Source: Gavia stellata (lineage: Eukaryota > Chordata > Aves > Gaviiformes > Gaviidae). Taken from it: a stretch of 64,000 nt of DNA. The translations under genes and the position numbers were made by a program. The stretch lies in assembly GCF_030936135.1 (NCBI RefSeq), contig NC_082637.1, forward strand, positions 5,097,001 through 5,161,000. Direction: 5' to 3'. Shown piece by piece: positions 11,970 through 24,100 of the stretch (its first letter is position 1; each line of letters begins with the position of its first letter). The notes below the pieces were generated by a model. That model saw only the letters and a list, made by a program, of their open reading frames with translations, did no database searches and was not told the origin of the DNA.

Positions 11970-12888
11970 CTTGTCATCCCTCATTGGTGGGAAATCACTC
12001 CCAGGAGCTGAGCTCCTGTTACTGGGCAGCACTGAGAAGAGCCTGGTTCTGCCTTCTTTACTCTCTCCATCAGGAATTTGTACACATGGATAAAATCCCT
12101 CTGAGCCTTCATTTCTCCAGGCTGAACAGTCCCAGCTCTCTTGGCCCCTGCTTGTATGACAGGTGCTTCAATCCCTTAACCATCTTAATGGCCATTTGCT
12201 GGACTTGCTCAGTATGTCCCCACCTCTCCTGGACTGGGGAGCCCAAAACTGGTCACAGTACCCCAGATATGTCTCACTAGTGCTGAGTAAAGGGGAAGGA
12301 TCACCACTCTTGACCTGCTGGCAAAGCTCCTCCTAATGCAGCCCAGGAGGCTGTTGACCTTCCTTGCTGCAAGGGTATGTTGCTGGATCATGGGCCAGTT
12401 GGTGTCCACCAGAACCCCCATGGCCTTTTCTGCCTAGCTGCTTTCCAGCTCAGTGGCCCCCACATTTACTGGTGCATGGAATTGTTCCTCTCCAGATGTA
12501 GGACTTTGCCTTTCTCCTTGTTGAACTTCATGAGGTTCTTGTCAACCCATTTTTCCAGCCTATTGAGGACCCTCTGGATGGCAGCACAACCCTCTGGTGT
12601 GTCAGACACTACTCCCTGGTTTGCATCTTCCCCAAATTTGCTGAGGGTGCACTCTACCCTATCACACTGGTCATTAGTTAAGATGTTTAACAGTTTTGGC
12701 CCCAGTATAACCCCTGCGTTACACCACTAATGACTGGCCTCTAGCTGGAATTTGTGCCACTGTTTTGTGAGCCCATCCATTCAGCCAGTTTTCAATCCAC
12801 CTCGCTGTCCACTTATCTAGCCCATACTTCATTAACTTGTCTATGAGGATGTTATGGGAGACAATGTCAAAACCAAATGATGCTCAAA
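11970..12888 (-). mobile_element. Old, degenerate CR1 LINE fragment (reverse-transcriptase part)
   Basis: Read on plus, this is the antisense of an older CR1 ORF2. It runs through TTCTCCAGGCTGAACAGTCC, GAGCCCAAAACTGGTCACAG, TTGTTGAACTTCATGAGGTT and TTGCTGAGGGTGCACTCTA to ATGTTATGGGAGACAATGTC. Many differences and indels against the recognisable CR1 pattern mark it as clearly older than the copies at 22.9 and 40.3 kb. The left boundary is approximate. Confidence 0.85.
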
Positions 12889-12907
12889 AACTGCTCCAGT
12901 TACTTAG

Positions 12908-12995
12908 GACCATGGGATAACTCAGGTCAGAAGGGACCTCTGCAGCTCATTTGGTCTAGCCTCCTGCTGCAAGATCAACTATGACCGAACCCACC
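12908..12995 (-). mobile_element. Old CR1 3'-end fragment
   Basis: The plus strand reads CAGGTCAGAAGGGACCTCTG followed by TTTGGTCTAGCCTCCTGCTG, the decayed antisense of a CR1 3' tail. It abuts the preceding reverse-transcriptase fragment in the same orientation but is not continuous with it, so it is probably a second insertion. Its right edge is unclear. Confidence 0.65.
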
Positions 12996-14034
12996 ATTTT
13001 ACTTTCAGAATTTTTCCTAGTCTGTGGTTTCTCTGGAGCACCGGCAATGGAAATGAAGGTATGGCAGGAGGGGGAGATAACCGTATGGTGTCTTGAGGGA
13101 GAGTGATGCTCAGCCCATGTGCTGGCTGAGGAGGCAGATTTTCTGCCCAGGTAAGGGCTGAGCCATCCTGGATGCAGGGTGCCCGGAGGAGCAACATCAG
13201 CAAGTCTGTGCCTGTCGGCATCTGTGGCCACACTGCTTTTCATCGTCTTGTTGTTATGAGCAAACGCAGGCTGGAAGAATCTGTTTCAGCACAGAGCACG
13301 CAAGGGGTCTGTCACAATCTCGCACTTGTTTACTGAGGGAAGCAGTTTTGGGTTTATACAGAGTGGACCAAAAGTCAAGCTGGTGTGGGCAGCTTCTATC
13401 CTTTCATTTTAGCCTGTAAAAATTCTCTAGAGAAAGCTGCTCTTTGACATTCCTCTGTGTGACGACTGGATGGTGTTTAGCAAGTGGCTATGGGGATGGC
13501 TGGTGAGGTGAGCCGTCCGGCTCCGGTGTCCGGCTCCCTCTCGTGGTATGTGTCCAGCACAGCCACATGCGCAGTTATGGAAACCAGAGCAAATATTCAG
13601 ATGTCCATTTTTAGAGAGCTCGTAAACAGCAGTTCCCTGGCCCTGGCACTGTCAGACCTCCCCATGGTCTGAGCTCGTGTAAGGCTCTGGATACTGCTGC
13701 TGATGTATGGTCCCAAAATAGACACTTCTCCTAATGCATGCACATCACTTCCCTCCCCTGCCCACCACTCTGGCGACCTACTGTCCTTTCTGTCCAGCCT
13801 GATGTGCTCTCAGGACTCACCTTCTCAGTCCATGCAGCTGCAAGAGTGCATAGCTGGTATCTGGAAACCCACTTACTGATTAAGAGCAGTTCTGCCTGGC
13901 TCTTGGCACGATCCTGTTTGATTCTCAGGATTTGGTGGTGAGCAATGCTCTCCGCTTCATGCCATGAGTCTGAACCTCAAGGCTGCTTGTTTTTCTGGTC
14001 ATTTGTAGCATTGTCGACTCATCAGCCATATTGA

Positions 14035-14101
14035 AACATCTGGACTTGATGATCTTAAAGGTCTTTTCCAACCTTAATGATTCTATGATTCTGTGATCCT
14101 G
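14035..14101 (+). mobile_element. Short CR1 3' tail
   Basis: It reads GGACTTGATGATCTTAAAGG, then CTTTTCCAACCTTAATGATT and CTATGATTCTGTGATCCTG, a typical CR1 terminus with octamer-like repeats. Only about 65 bases remain, consistent with severe 5' truncation during target-primed insertion. Confidence 0.88.
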
Positions 14102-17100
14102 AAATACAAGAGGGTTTTGGAAGCATGAGGTTAACTGTATCACTGTATTTCAGGACCTGAGAGGAAACTGCAACTCAAACAATTCTGAAATCCAGCTTCA
14201 AACCCCTCTCCTGTTCTCCTGGCTCCAGGGAAAAGCCCAAATCCAAAAAGGCTCATTTTCCGGACCTACCTTAACACAGCAAGATCCCAGTGAGAATGAC
14301 AAAGCTGGATAGCTTTTTTTATGACACAAGACAAGACGTTTTTCTGCTGCTTCATCCACTTCTGTAATTTCAGAGTCAGTTCACTTAACTTCCCTGCATC
14401 TAATCTCAGTTTGGTAGAGTTTCACGCCCTTTCCCCTTTGCCCTGATGGTGGGGGTGTGAATCTCACCCAGGGCATGCCTGCTTTCAAGGAAATAATCCA
14501 TTCTCACAAACCTATATGTTGTAGGAGATGATTAAGTTAGGCCTTAGCAAAGAGCAGAATACTATAATAGTTCCAACAAGAAACTCCTTCAGCATCTCAA
14601 TCCCAGTGATGACTATTTTCTTGCCAAGTAGATCTTAAGAGAAGTGGAAGGTACTTTACATAGCATGGGTTGCAGCTCTGATAAACAAGAGAAAGAGGAC
14701 TGGTAGCATCCAGAAATGAACCAGCAGACAGTAGGAACAACTGAAAATTAATAATCAGTGCAATGGATAGAGGTAGAATTACACTGGTTGTAGATGCTTA
14801 CGGGGTTTTGCAAGCAGTACTACAGAGCAGCATTTTCATGCACACACACAAGCAGATGTAAATCCATTTGCTGTAAAGATGCACATTTTGTAGTAGACAA
14901 AAGAAAAAAAAAGTCATATCTGTTGGATAACTCAATTTCTGGGAACAGAAAATGCCCTAAACAGGATTTAATTTACACAAGTGAAATAACGTCACTCAGC
15001 TACAGCAAGAAACCATCGCTGGCTGGTAGTTTGTCATCATCTTTGCCTTTCTGGTTTTCCCCACAGCCAGGAAGTCGCTGCCTGGTTTCTGGCTGAGTGG
15101 TTTTGCAGAGCAGAGATTTATGGATGACAGAGCAACGGAGCTGTCAGCACTTAGCTGAAGTGAGGGAAGTGTGGAGAAGCGGGGTCAGGTACAGGCTGGG
15201 GTGCCCTGGAGCAAAGGGAAAAAGACTCCAGATTATCCTAGTTGCACAGGTCAGGGATGACTCTGTCTCTGTGTCTTTGTCTTTTGCAGTTCAGTGCACA
15301 GCACAATTTGATTTGCAGCTGCTGAGTTGTGCTGAGCTGCCTGCACCCCTGTGCATTTTGGATGGGTGAGGTAGTCGGATGTTTTTGAAGGGCTCCCGCA
15401 TGTATTTGGTGCTTTACCACTGCTGCGCTGAGTGAGGCTGCACGTTTTGGGAGCACGGATTTGGGTCTGCCTCAACTCTCTATACAAAGGGCTGCTCCTG
15501 GAGAAGAATGTGAGGATGCAGCTCTGCGACAGTTTAAGATACGAAATGCACCGAGGTAAATTGAGTGTGTTCAGGAGTTGCTAAGCTGTAGTCGGAGGTG
15601 CCCAAACTCATTCCCAGGGAAAATGTGGTGGAAGAAACAGTCACACACAGAGCCACAGAACTATCCCCGGTCTTCTCATCCCACCACTGGGATGTGTGAA
15701 TTTCAGCTGTGGCAACAGCTGCAGGAGTTTGTAAAAGACCCCCCGAGAACTGTAAAATCAACTGCAATCAAGGGTTTGTTTCCTGTTTGAACTCCTTCCA
15801 TCTTCCAAATTAAAACAGACCCTTCTGTTGAAGGGGGAGGGAGGGGACAATGTTTGGCAAACAGATCTCGTCCTCAAAGTGGTGGTATTTCTGTAACCCT
15901 GGCAAATGTGACCTACAAAAAGCGAGTCAGCCTGCAGCGTTGGGGAATATGTCTGTCATTGCAGACTGGAGATATCTGGCATGGACAAAGCACAGAGCAA
16001 CTTCCCAGCAGCTGAAAATTTTAGGGGCTTATCTTATTTGGACATGTCATAAAGTTTTGGGTTTCTCAGCTTGTGGCGAGGCCCCGTGTTGCTGGCGTAG
16101 CCCTCTGGAGCATAAAGCCCTTCCCAATATTTGCTGGTGGCTGCCAGGGTGCTAGCTGGCTCCACGCACAGGCTGCCTAGGAGTTGGGAGGGGGGCGTTT
16201 GCCCTCCCTGACAACTTCACACTCCTATTTGCACTGATCTGTAGTTGCAGGTATGGGAAGAAGAGGTGTTGATATTGCAGAGGGGCTGAAAAAATGACGA
16301 TACTTATTTTAAGCTCACAGCAGTATTGAACAGAGCCAGGAGGGAAGGGTCCGGGCTCTGCTGCAGAACAGCTCTGGCAGCTTGAGAGTGGAGGCCAACA
16401 CGGAAACCTGCTCAGTGGCAGCAGACTTTAACCCATCGCACTTCAACTGGCTCTTGCTTCCCATACAGCGCTGCAGCCATTTCACCCCATCACTGAGAGC
16501 AGAGCAGCAGGTTTTCCAGCCCTACAGCTTTGGGTATCCTCCTTGGGCTAAAAGATATCATCATCTCCTATAGTGGTCTTGCGCTGTACTGCTGTTTTTG
16601 TCTGTTCTGGACCCCAGTAGTACATGAGGGGGTTGTTGAGTGTCAAAAAAGGTCATCAGATGAAGGAATCAGATGGTAAACATCATGCTTCAGCAACTAG
16701 GATGCTCTGATGTGGATGGCAGCATGGCTCTGACCTCTGCTAGAAATAATGTCCACTGAGAAGGCAAATACCTCCCTTCCACATTCCCTCAGTGCAGCTT
16801 TGCTAATTGTTCATGAAGAGTGATTAATAGGTAAGTCATTCTGGAGTCATCAATACCCAAGCCAGGACAACTAAAGCACTTGCTTCAGCTTTTTCTGTAA
16901 GAGGTTCTGTGACTGATCTTATCGACAGAAGCACCTATGTCTATGGGAGAAGAGCTGGGAACGTCCTCTCAAAGAGCAAAGTGTGTGGTTTTTTTCTTCT
17001 GGGGGGTACTGAGCAAATAGAATAGTAAGAAGAATGACATTTGGAGCAATAAAATAAGCATTTTTCTTAGATCCACATAGTATACATATTGTTTTTACAT

Positions 17101-17979
17101 TGGACTCCAGTTAGAATAGATGGTCTTCAGTGTTCGCTGGGGAGGTCTTTTGCAATTCCTTCGTGTTGCTTAGTCTGCTCCCATTTGCCCCTGCTGTTCA
17201 ATTTTTGAAGGCAAATTTTCAGGAGGTTGTTTTTATATATGCTACTGATAGGCCAGGTGTTGGTTCATACAGGGATATTTATTTAATTTTCTGTGGAGGT
17301 GAGCTGGGTGGAGTGACCGCTCTAGCTATAGAAAAGGCTTTAGTTTTTAGGTGTTTCTTTTTTTTTTTTTATGGGCATATTTGTTTTACGTTAGATCTCC
17401 GGGAACTGTCTCAAAATTATTAGTCCCATTGAAAACAGTACATTTAATTTCTCTTAATGAAAATTTTTTATAGAATTCAATAGACAGCAGGCTGTTTGGC
17501 TACCATTGATAACTTCAGTTAGTGCTTTTATTGTCTCCTGCTCCCTTCCAGGAAACACTTGATTTGTCTTTCCTGTTTTCAAGAATTATTAGTACTGGCT
17601 TTAGTTACTCAAATCTTTTGATTACCTAGAGACTTAATAAAGCTGTTTATACCCTATTTTTTATGGATGGCTTCAACTCTAGAAATTGCTTTACTAATTG
17701 ATTTCAGGATGGATTTGCTTGTGGCTGAGGAATTAATGTCTGCAATGGCTCTTACATGACAAATTCTTTCCAATAGCCATATTGCACTTGGGCTTCACTT
17801 TTATTTTTAAGAAAACAAATGATAAGCTTGGCATAGCTAACCACAGTTGAGATTTTTCTTCAAAAATATGGTTCTAGCATTATTATATAATATTTTTGTA
17901 ACTCTGTGTTGCTACTATTCAAATATTTCTCTAATGCTGGATTGTGTATGAGCTAAATTAAACTGTGCAGAGCAGATGA

Positions 17980-18200
17980 CTAGATAAAAGGAAGAAATTT
18001 TTGATGACGGGGTGGTGAAACACTGGAGCAGGTTGTCCAGAGAGGTGGTAGATGCCCCATCCCTGGAAACATTCCAGGTCAGGTTGGACAGGGCTCTGAG
18101 CAACCTGATCTGGTTGAAGATGTCCCTGCTCATTGCAGGGGGTTGGACTAGATGGCCTTTAAATGTTCCTTTCAACCCAAACCATTCTGTGATTCTATGA
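17980..18200 (+). mobile_element. CR1 3' fragment
   Basis: It contains GGTGGTGAAACACTGGAGCA, CAGAGAGGTGGTAGATGCCC and GGTTGGACTAGATGGCCTTT, and ends ACCATTCTGTGATTCTATGA. It belongs to a subfamily different from the 22.9 kb copy, as judged by the diagnostic stretch mentioning GCTCTGAGCAACCTGATCTG. Confidence 0.9.
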
Positions 18201-20512
18201 ACGGGTCCTGCTAGTTTGCATGTGCTTAGTATTTAATTGACTGCTATAGAGGGAAAGTGTTCAGACAGCTCTGTATCACCTCATGTGTTATTCTGCCTTC
18301 CCGTGTTTCTCTACAGCAGCAGCAACACTGGGATGTCCCTGATCTTGCAGTGTGTAGTGACCATATGAGACTCCTTTTTTACTAGCATTGGTTTGCTGGC
18401 ATCATGGCTCAAAGGGTAGCTTGGCAGCCTATTCTCCTGTGGCTCTCTGCTTTCTTCCCTGCCTCCTGACATCTTTTCTGATGGTGTCTTTGCTTCTTCT
18501 GGACTCACCATGCAGGAATAAGCAGTTGCACATGCAGCCTACAAATGCCCTTTAACACGGGCTGAGATCGTAGATCCATTTGGGGCAGTCCTCTCTGATA
18601 GCTTAAAGGCTTAACTGCCTTTGTGCAATGCCTGGGTCATGGGTTGTTTTTCACAAACAATCTGTTTCTCCTAAATTAGTGGTTTTCATCCCTTGTTCTT
18701 GTGTTACAGAAACACACCTGCACCTCTGGGCTCCTGAGCTTGTCAGAGCTCAACATCTTTGGGACACTGCTGCCATTTGCATGGGAGGTTTTGACCACTA
18801 TAGTGTGTTTGCTTTTCTGCTTGCTGCAGTTGTACATCTGTCAGATCTTCCTCCCTCTGATAGACATAGGTCAGGTATTGAGCTGTGGTCAGTCCCATCC
18901 CTCTTGGTTTGCCCTGGGCCAACAAAAGTCTCACGGCTAACATGTCAGGCAGACTGCTGGGATTCTTGGTCTTTTATTAATCTCCAAGAAGGCTTGTGGC
19001 ATGTGGGAATGCCAGCTCGTTGCCTTGGTGCTTTCCTGGAGGGCATTTGTAAGGTCAGGTTCAGAGGTTAGCCTGAGGTTTAAGATGGGACAGAGGTGTA
19101 ACACCAGTGCTCAAGTCTTGGGGTGGCGCAGGTTATGATGGGTACAAAGCTCCTTGGATCGCTGAATTTTCAATGACAGGCTTATCTTGGCTACTGAAGT
19201 TTGGGTTTATTTGCATGTGTGAGGCTGTCCTGCCAGGTGGAATCTCAAATCTGTCGTTATCCAGGTAGGGGAGGAAGTAGGACCTAAATTGTACCAGAGT
19301 CCCTGGGATGGCCAAACCTGTTTAAAGAGCATCTCAACATACTTATACGGCACCATATTTTTGTCTCCCAGGCTGAATTCAATCTTGGATCTCCTTCTAG
19401 GGGATGTTTAGAGGGGCTGGCCTCTGGTCTTTTGCTAATAAAGGCACAAACAGTCCCGTGAGCAACACCCGGGCTCACCCTTTTTTAAAAAGGTCCAAGT
19501 GCTGGGTTAGAGCTGGGCTCCCACCTGCTCAAAGACCCTCAGATGAATCTGCAAAACAGCCCCCCATCAAGAGGTAGAAAGGACAGCATCTGATCTGAAT
19601 GTTTGTGGTTGCATAGTCTCTTTGCATTTTAAATCTTCAAGTCCTTTGGGTCCATGATCTTAGACTGATCATGTGAAATGACTTTAATGAGGAAGCTTTT
19701 CCATCAGGCTTGTTTTGCGGACGTTTTGGAAAAGGTTCCCAAGAAAAGTCCCCTTTAGGGCAATTGGCCCTTCCCTGTTGTAAGGACTCAGAGGAGGCAT
19801 GAAGTGGCAGTGTCCTCCTCACACCTTATGCCTGTTAGAAACCAACCCCCGGGTAGAACATCAGCACAGGAGGGTCGTTAGCTTCCCATGACTAAGTCTG
19901 ATGATGCCTTGTGAGGTTTCTCTGGGGCAGGCCAGACACTAAAGACCCATGAGAAGACCCTGATCTGACACCCAATAAACATCAAGTGGAGCCTTTGACT
20001 TGTTCGTTGCTCATGGCTTAATGCAAGGGAACTGCTCCCTTAGGAAGGGGAGAGAAAGAACTGCAGTAACTGCTACCAGCAGTAAATTTTTATCTTATTC
20101 TTTACATGAAGTTTTCCTGTTTCCCACTGGATGTATGTAGGGATTCAGCAGGAGAGAGGTCTTCTATTTGTAAGACAGAATATTATGCAAGGGAAAGAAA
20201 AATGTTTGATCATTGCTAGCTAGTTGCTTTTCTAGTCTGATTAAAGCACGTCTGTTCATACCTTCATTGTCTTGGTGCTTAATGAGGAGTCAGGAGATGG
20301 CACCAAAATAATATGCACTCTGTTAGAATATTTACCTGTGTGTGTTGTACCTGTTAAGAGGGATTAAGAGGGTTAGACATTGATGGGACACAAGAAAGGA
20401 AGAGATCAGTCTGTTTATTCCACTTTCAAATATACATGTTCTTAATTTGAAGTGCAGCTCTTGATGTAGTTCTTACATTATTATTATTAGATACCACGTC
20501 CTTCTCAGCATA

Positions 20513-20518
20513 TTTATT
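20513..20518 (-). terminator. SLC14A2: Likely polyadenylation signal of SLC14A2
   Basis: The minus strand reads AATAAA about 315 nt past the stop codon. A second AATAAA lies at 20419-20414. Either would give a 3' UTR of about 0.3-0.45 kb. Confidence 0.5.
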
Positions 20519-20830
20519 TTGTTAAATTACACATTTGAAATTAAATACAGCCTCTTGTCAGCGTTAATGTTCTTCTGCTTATTCTTACAGTTATTATTGA
20601 TAAGAGGTGACTTTCAAGTCAACAGCATGTGGATTGATAAGGCAGCCATTATTGTTACCTGAGTGTTTTTTGGAAAGCTTAGCTCAAGGGCAAATCATGT
20701 TTCCTTCCGAATGTGGGATGCTGAATCCCCAGCCTGCAGACCGCTGCCCAAGGTGGTGTTTGTGGCTGTAGTGTCCTCGGCTAGCATCTGAAAAACTGCC
20801 CCAAAACTGTACACTCGTGGACATTTGAAA

Positions 20831-21100
20831 TCAGTAAGCGTGGCGGTTTTTGGGGGTGCACAGGGGGGTGCCTCCTGTGTTTATTTTTGAGTCACCGTCG
20901 GGTTTTTGCTCCTTTCGTTTCTGCTCTTCTCTCCTGCTCTCTGATGCTCTTCTCTTCATTCTCAGGTAGTAGATCCGGTTAGCTTCTGGGTAGGTGACTT
21001 TGCAGAGGGGGATTTTGTAGATGGCTGGGTTGTCTGAATTTATCAGCAAAAAGAGAAGTGCGGAGAAGCAGAAAGGCCAGGTGCAGAGTGGCAGCCCAAG
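20831..21100 (-). CDS. SLC14A2: SLC14A2 coding exon 8 (terminal, with stop)
   Basis: 270 nt, acceptor CTCCCAG|CTT, with the TGA stop at 20833-20831. It carries the second pore signature LPLCTWPF (340-347), then [21 protein letters not shown] charged cytoplasmic tail follows with KRRASES, a good PKA-type site at Ser390, then a Lys/Glu-rich stretch ending NRHAY. The tail is longer than in human UT-B. Confidence 0.95.
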   Translation of the reverse strand, partial: LGLPLCTWPFCFSALLFLLINSDNPAIYKIPLCKVTYPEANRIYYLRMKRRASESRREEQKRKEQKPDGDSKINTGGTPLCTPKNRHAY

Positions 21101-24100
21101 CTGGGAGGGGAAAGGACAGACAGACAGGTGCATTTTGGTACCTCTTTTTGCATGTTCCCTTTGCTTACTTCTGCCTGTTGCTAAATTCTTGCATTTGAGA
21201 AGCTGGGAGAGCCAGTGCTTTCCCTGAGGACAATGTGACATACATAGGACATGTCTTCTTGAAACCCCCCATACAGGATCTCCTATTCGGATCCAGAGGA
21301 GGATGCCCAGCCCTACATGGGGGGGCTACACGACAGCTAGCTTCCTGCTGGCCACTGGAGGTCTGGGGAGCTCCTCTGGTACCAAATATCGATTCAGTGG
21401 CTCACACAGAGGTATCTAGTTTATCTAAAATGTACAGGGCTACATAAGGCATCCTACATTGGAGCCTCAGTCCTTTTGGAGATGCAGCTGTTGGCCAGAA
21501 TGGCACTTGGCACGAATGTTGAAGCAATTGAATCAGGGTCCAGAGCTCTGCTGACTGTAATGAAAACCAAGACACCCAGCTCACATGTGGACATTAAAAT
21601 TCTCTAATAAATGAGCTGAATCTTACCCTCACCATCCTATAAAATGTCATGTACATAGAGTACTATTCACACGTATTGGCTGTCCCCAATGCCCATGTGT
21701 TACTGGCATCGCATCCAACCCTCAGTCCTGCTCCGTGACCCTACCTCTTGACCTGACTTGAGGTCTGCCAAAAACAAGATCACAAGGAGAAAAAGTAAAT
21801 GTTCTTTTTTTTCTGATGCATCCCAAAAAGTAGGTGTGTTTAACAAAGCAACCCATCTGCAGGGACCTACACGGTACTGAGTGGATGCCAGATGAACACA
21901 TTTAATGCATGAAGCTGCTAGTTCTAAGTGTTTTTTTCTTTTAAGTTGTTAAATCAATTTTATTAAAACATGGTTTTGCTTTAATCTCTCAGATCTTAAA
22001 GAAGAAACAAAGCTTGGCATTTCTGACTTCACCTCTTTCTTGATCTGTCCAGATACGATGATTATGTATTTAAGAAAACAGTCCCCTCCCCATTTTAGTT
22101 CTCATATCCAGATCAAACTTAAATAATATCTGTGGGTAGGGTGGGAGAAAGATCTCGGGAGAAGCAAGGAAAAATTTGGACCTTTGGGAATTTTTCAAAA
22201 ATATTGCCTGCAACGAAGTGTTGCATCTCAAACCGCTTGCTCATGCTGGAATTCACATACACATGCACAATCCTGCTGTGGATGACTTGGTCCAAAGTAT
22301 TTGAAATCTTATTATCAGCTGCAGAGTCTGCAAGTGCAGAATTCAGCTGTCGGAGAATTTGTACAAGAGCTGCCATTGGCTGCAGCATTCTCATTTCAAT
22401 GCTGTCAAAACTGACATGGAAAATTTTGGGGCACTTGCTTAGCATTATATCATAACAAATCAAAATACAGTTAAAACAAACAAACCAAAACTCCATTAAA
22501 AAACCCTCAAACTTACCACAGATAGGGCATTAGCAAGAGCTGCTCCAGAGTAGGCACAAAATAATGCTGAGAAAAGAAGACCAAGGACAGATCAAGATGA
22601 GGAAAATCTTGCTTATCTCCCCAAAGAAATTATCGGAAATAGTAATATTGTCCAAACGCACAGTAAAGTATCCTGCCAGCGACCTGATGTGAGGATTAAT
22701 GTTATAATTCAACAATTGGTTAAAATGCCCTAATTCTGCATCTGGCCATGTAGACTACATTGGTCCTATCTGCTCCATAGAGATGGACGATGAATGAAGA
22801 ATGTGGTTTTGTCAAGAGCAAGTGATGGTGGTATTTCTTTTATCTTTAATTTCTCTTTAATTGGCACAACTTGACCTGTGTGCAGTGGGGGATTACAGGG
22901 ATCCCCCTGTACTCGACACTGGCGAGGCCTCATCTCAAATACCGTGTTGTTGAGTTTTGGGCCCCTCACTACAAGAAGGACATTGAGGTGCTGGAGTGTG
23001 TCCAGAGAAGGGCGACAAAGCTGGTGAGGGGTCTGGAGCACAAGTCTGATGAGGAGTGGCTGAGGGAACTGGGGTTGTTCAGTCTGGAGAAGAGGAGGCT
23101 GAGGGGAGACCTTATTGCTCTCTACAAATACCTGAAAGGGGATTGCAGAGAGGTAGGTGTTGGTCTCTTCTCCCAAGTGACAAGCAATAGGACGAGAGGA
23201 AATGGCCTCAAGTTGCGCCAGGGGAGGTTCAGGCTGGATATTAGGAAAAATTTCTTCACCGAAATGGTTATCAAGCACTGGAACAGGCTGCCCAGGGAGG
23301 TGGTTGAGTCAACCATCCCTGGAGGTATTTAAAAGATGTGTAGATGTGGCACTTAGGGACATGGTTTAGTGGTGGACTTGGTAGCGTTAGGCTGATGGTT
23401 GGACTCGATGATCTTAAGGGTCTTTTCTAGCCTAAATGGTTCTATGATTCTATTCTCTGATTGTATGAAATTCTCCACCAGTGTCTGTCCTGTGGCTTCA
23501 AACCACCAGCAGTTAGCAGTAGGCCTCCTTGTCCCAGGATGTCAGAGGTGGCAAAGCAGGAGATAAGGCACCCAAGGACAAAGTCAAGGAAGGGAAAGCT
23601 ACGGAGCAATCCAGAAATAGTGCTCAGGACAGAAAACTACTGAAACGCAAATGGTTGGAGGCTGGATGAATCTTCATGGGAATTTTATATATGCTACATT
23701 ATTCTTAAACTCTTCCCATAGAGTCTGTTTTTGGCTGCTGTTGAAGATGGGGTCTTTGGGTAGATGGATTTTAAACTGACCTTGTGCAACAGCTCTCTTC
23801 TTATGACACACTTCCTCTAATGATACATATAGTTATGAAAAGGCTGCTTCTATGAAGCTGTTGAGTTGCTAATTTGTTAAACTTCTGCTCATGTCATAGC
23901 TTGTGCTCCTTTCACAAACAGTACTTCCACCCTTTCTAGATGTTTTTAGGTTATCAGGGCCTAAAGGCGCTTCGCTCAGCACTTGCAGCTTGCACATCCG
24001 AGCTCAAGTCTGATGCCATCACAGAAATAGCTCTTGCAGCATACCTAGTTTAGGAGCAGGGTGGTAGCCCAATGTTCACTCTAAACCTCTAGTATTCATA

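Larger units (their letters stand above)
9300..20412. other. Intergenic region between SLC14A1 and SLC14A2
   Basis: Between the SLC14A1 promoter and the 3' end of SLC14A2 I find no conserved coding exon. It holds the CR1 fragments listed separately (about 12.0-13.0, 14.03-14.10 and 17.98-18.20 kb). The open frames here, for example 18628-19071 (147 codons, plus), have no recognisable motif, so I do not call them genes. Confidence 0.5.

Noticed and set aside
11891..12730. Open frames of 129 and 117 codons on the plus strand
   Set aside because: They fall in the antisense of an old CR1 copy and have no independent support.
18628..19071. 147-codon plus-strand open frame in the intergenic region
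   Set aside because: No recognisable domain, no splice or promoter context, and an overlapping frame is also open; probably chance.
21101..21241. N-terminal extension of the last SLC14A2 exon to the Met at 21241
   Set aside because: It crosses a good acceptor (CTCCCAG) and the added residues do not match the family; this is intron sequence.
22766..23278. 170-codon minus-strand open frame in SLC14A2 intron 6
   Set aside because: It is antisense to the plus-strand CR1 fragment, whose sense frame shows real CR1 protein sequence.
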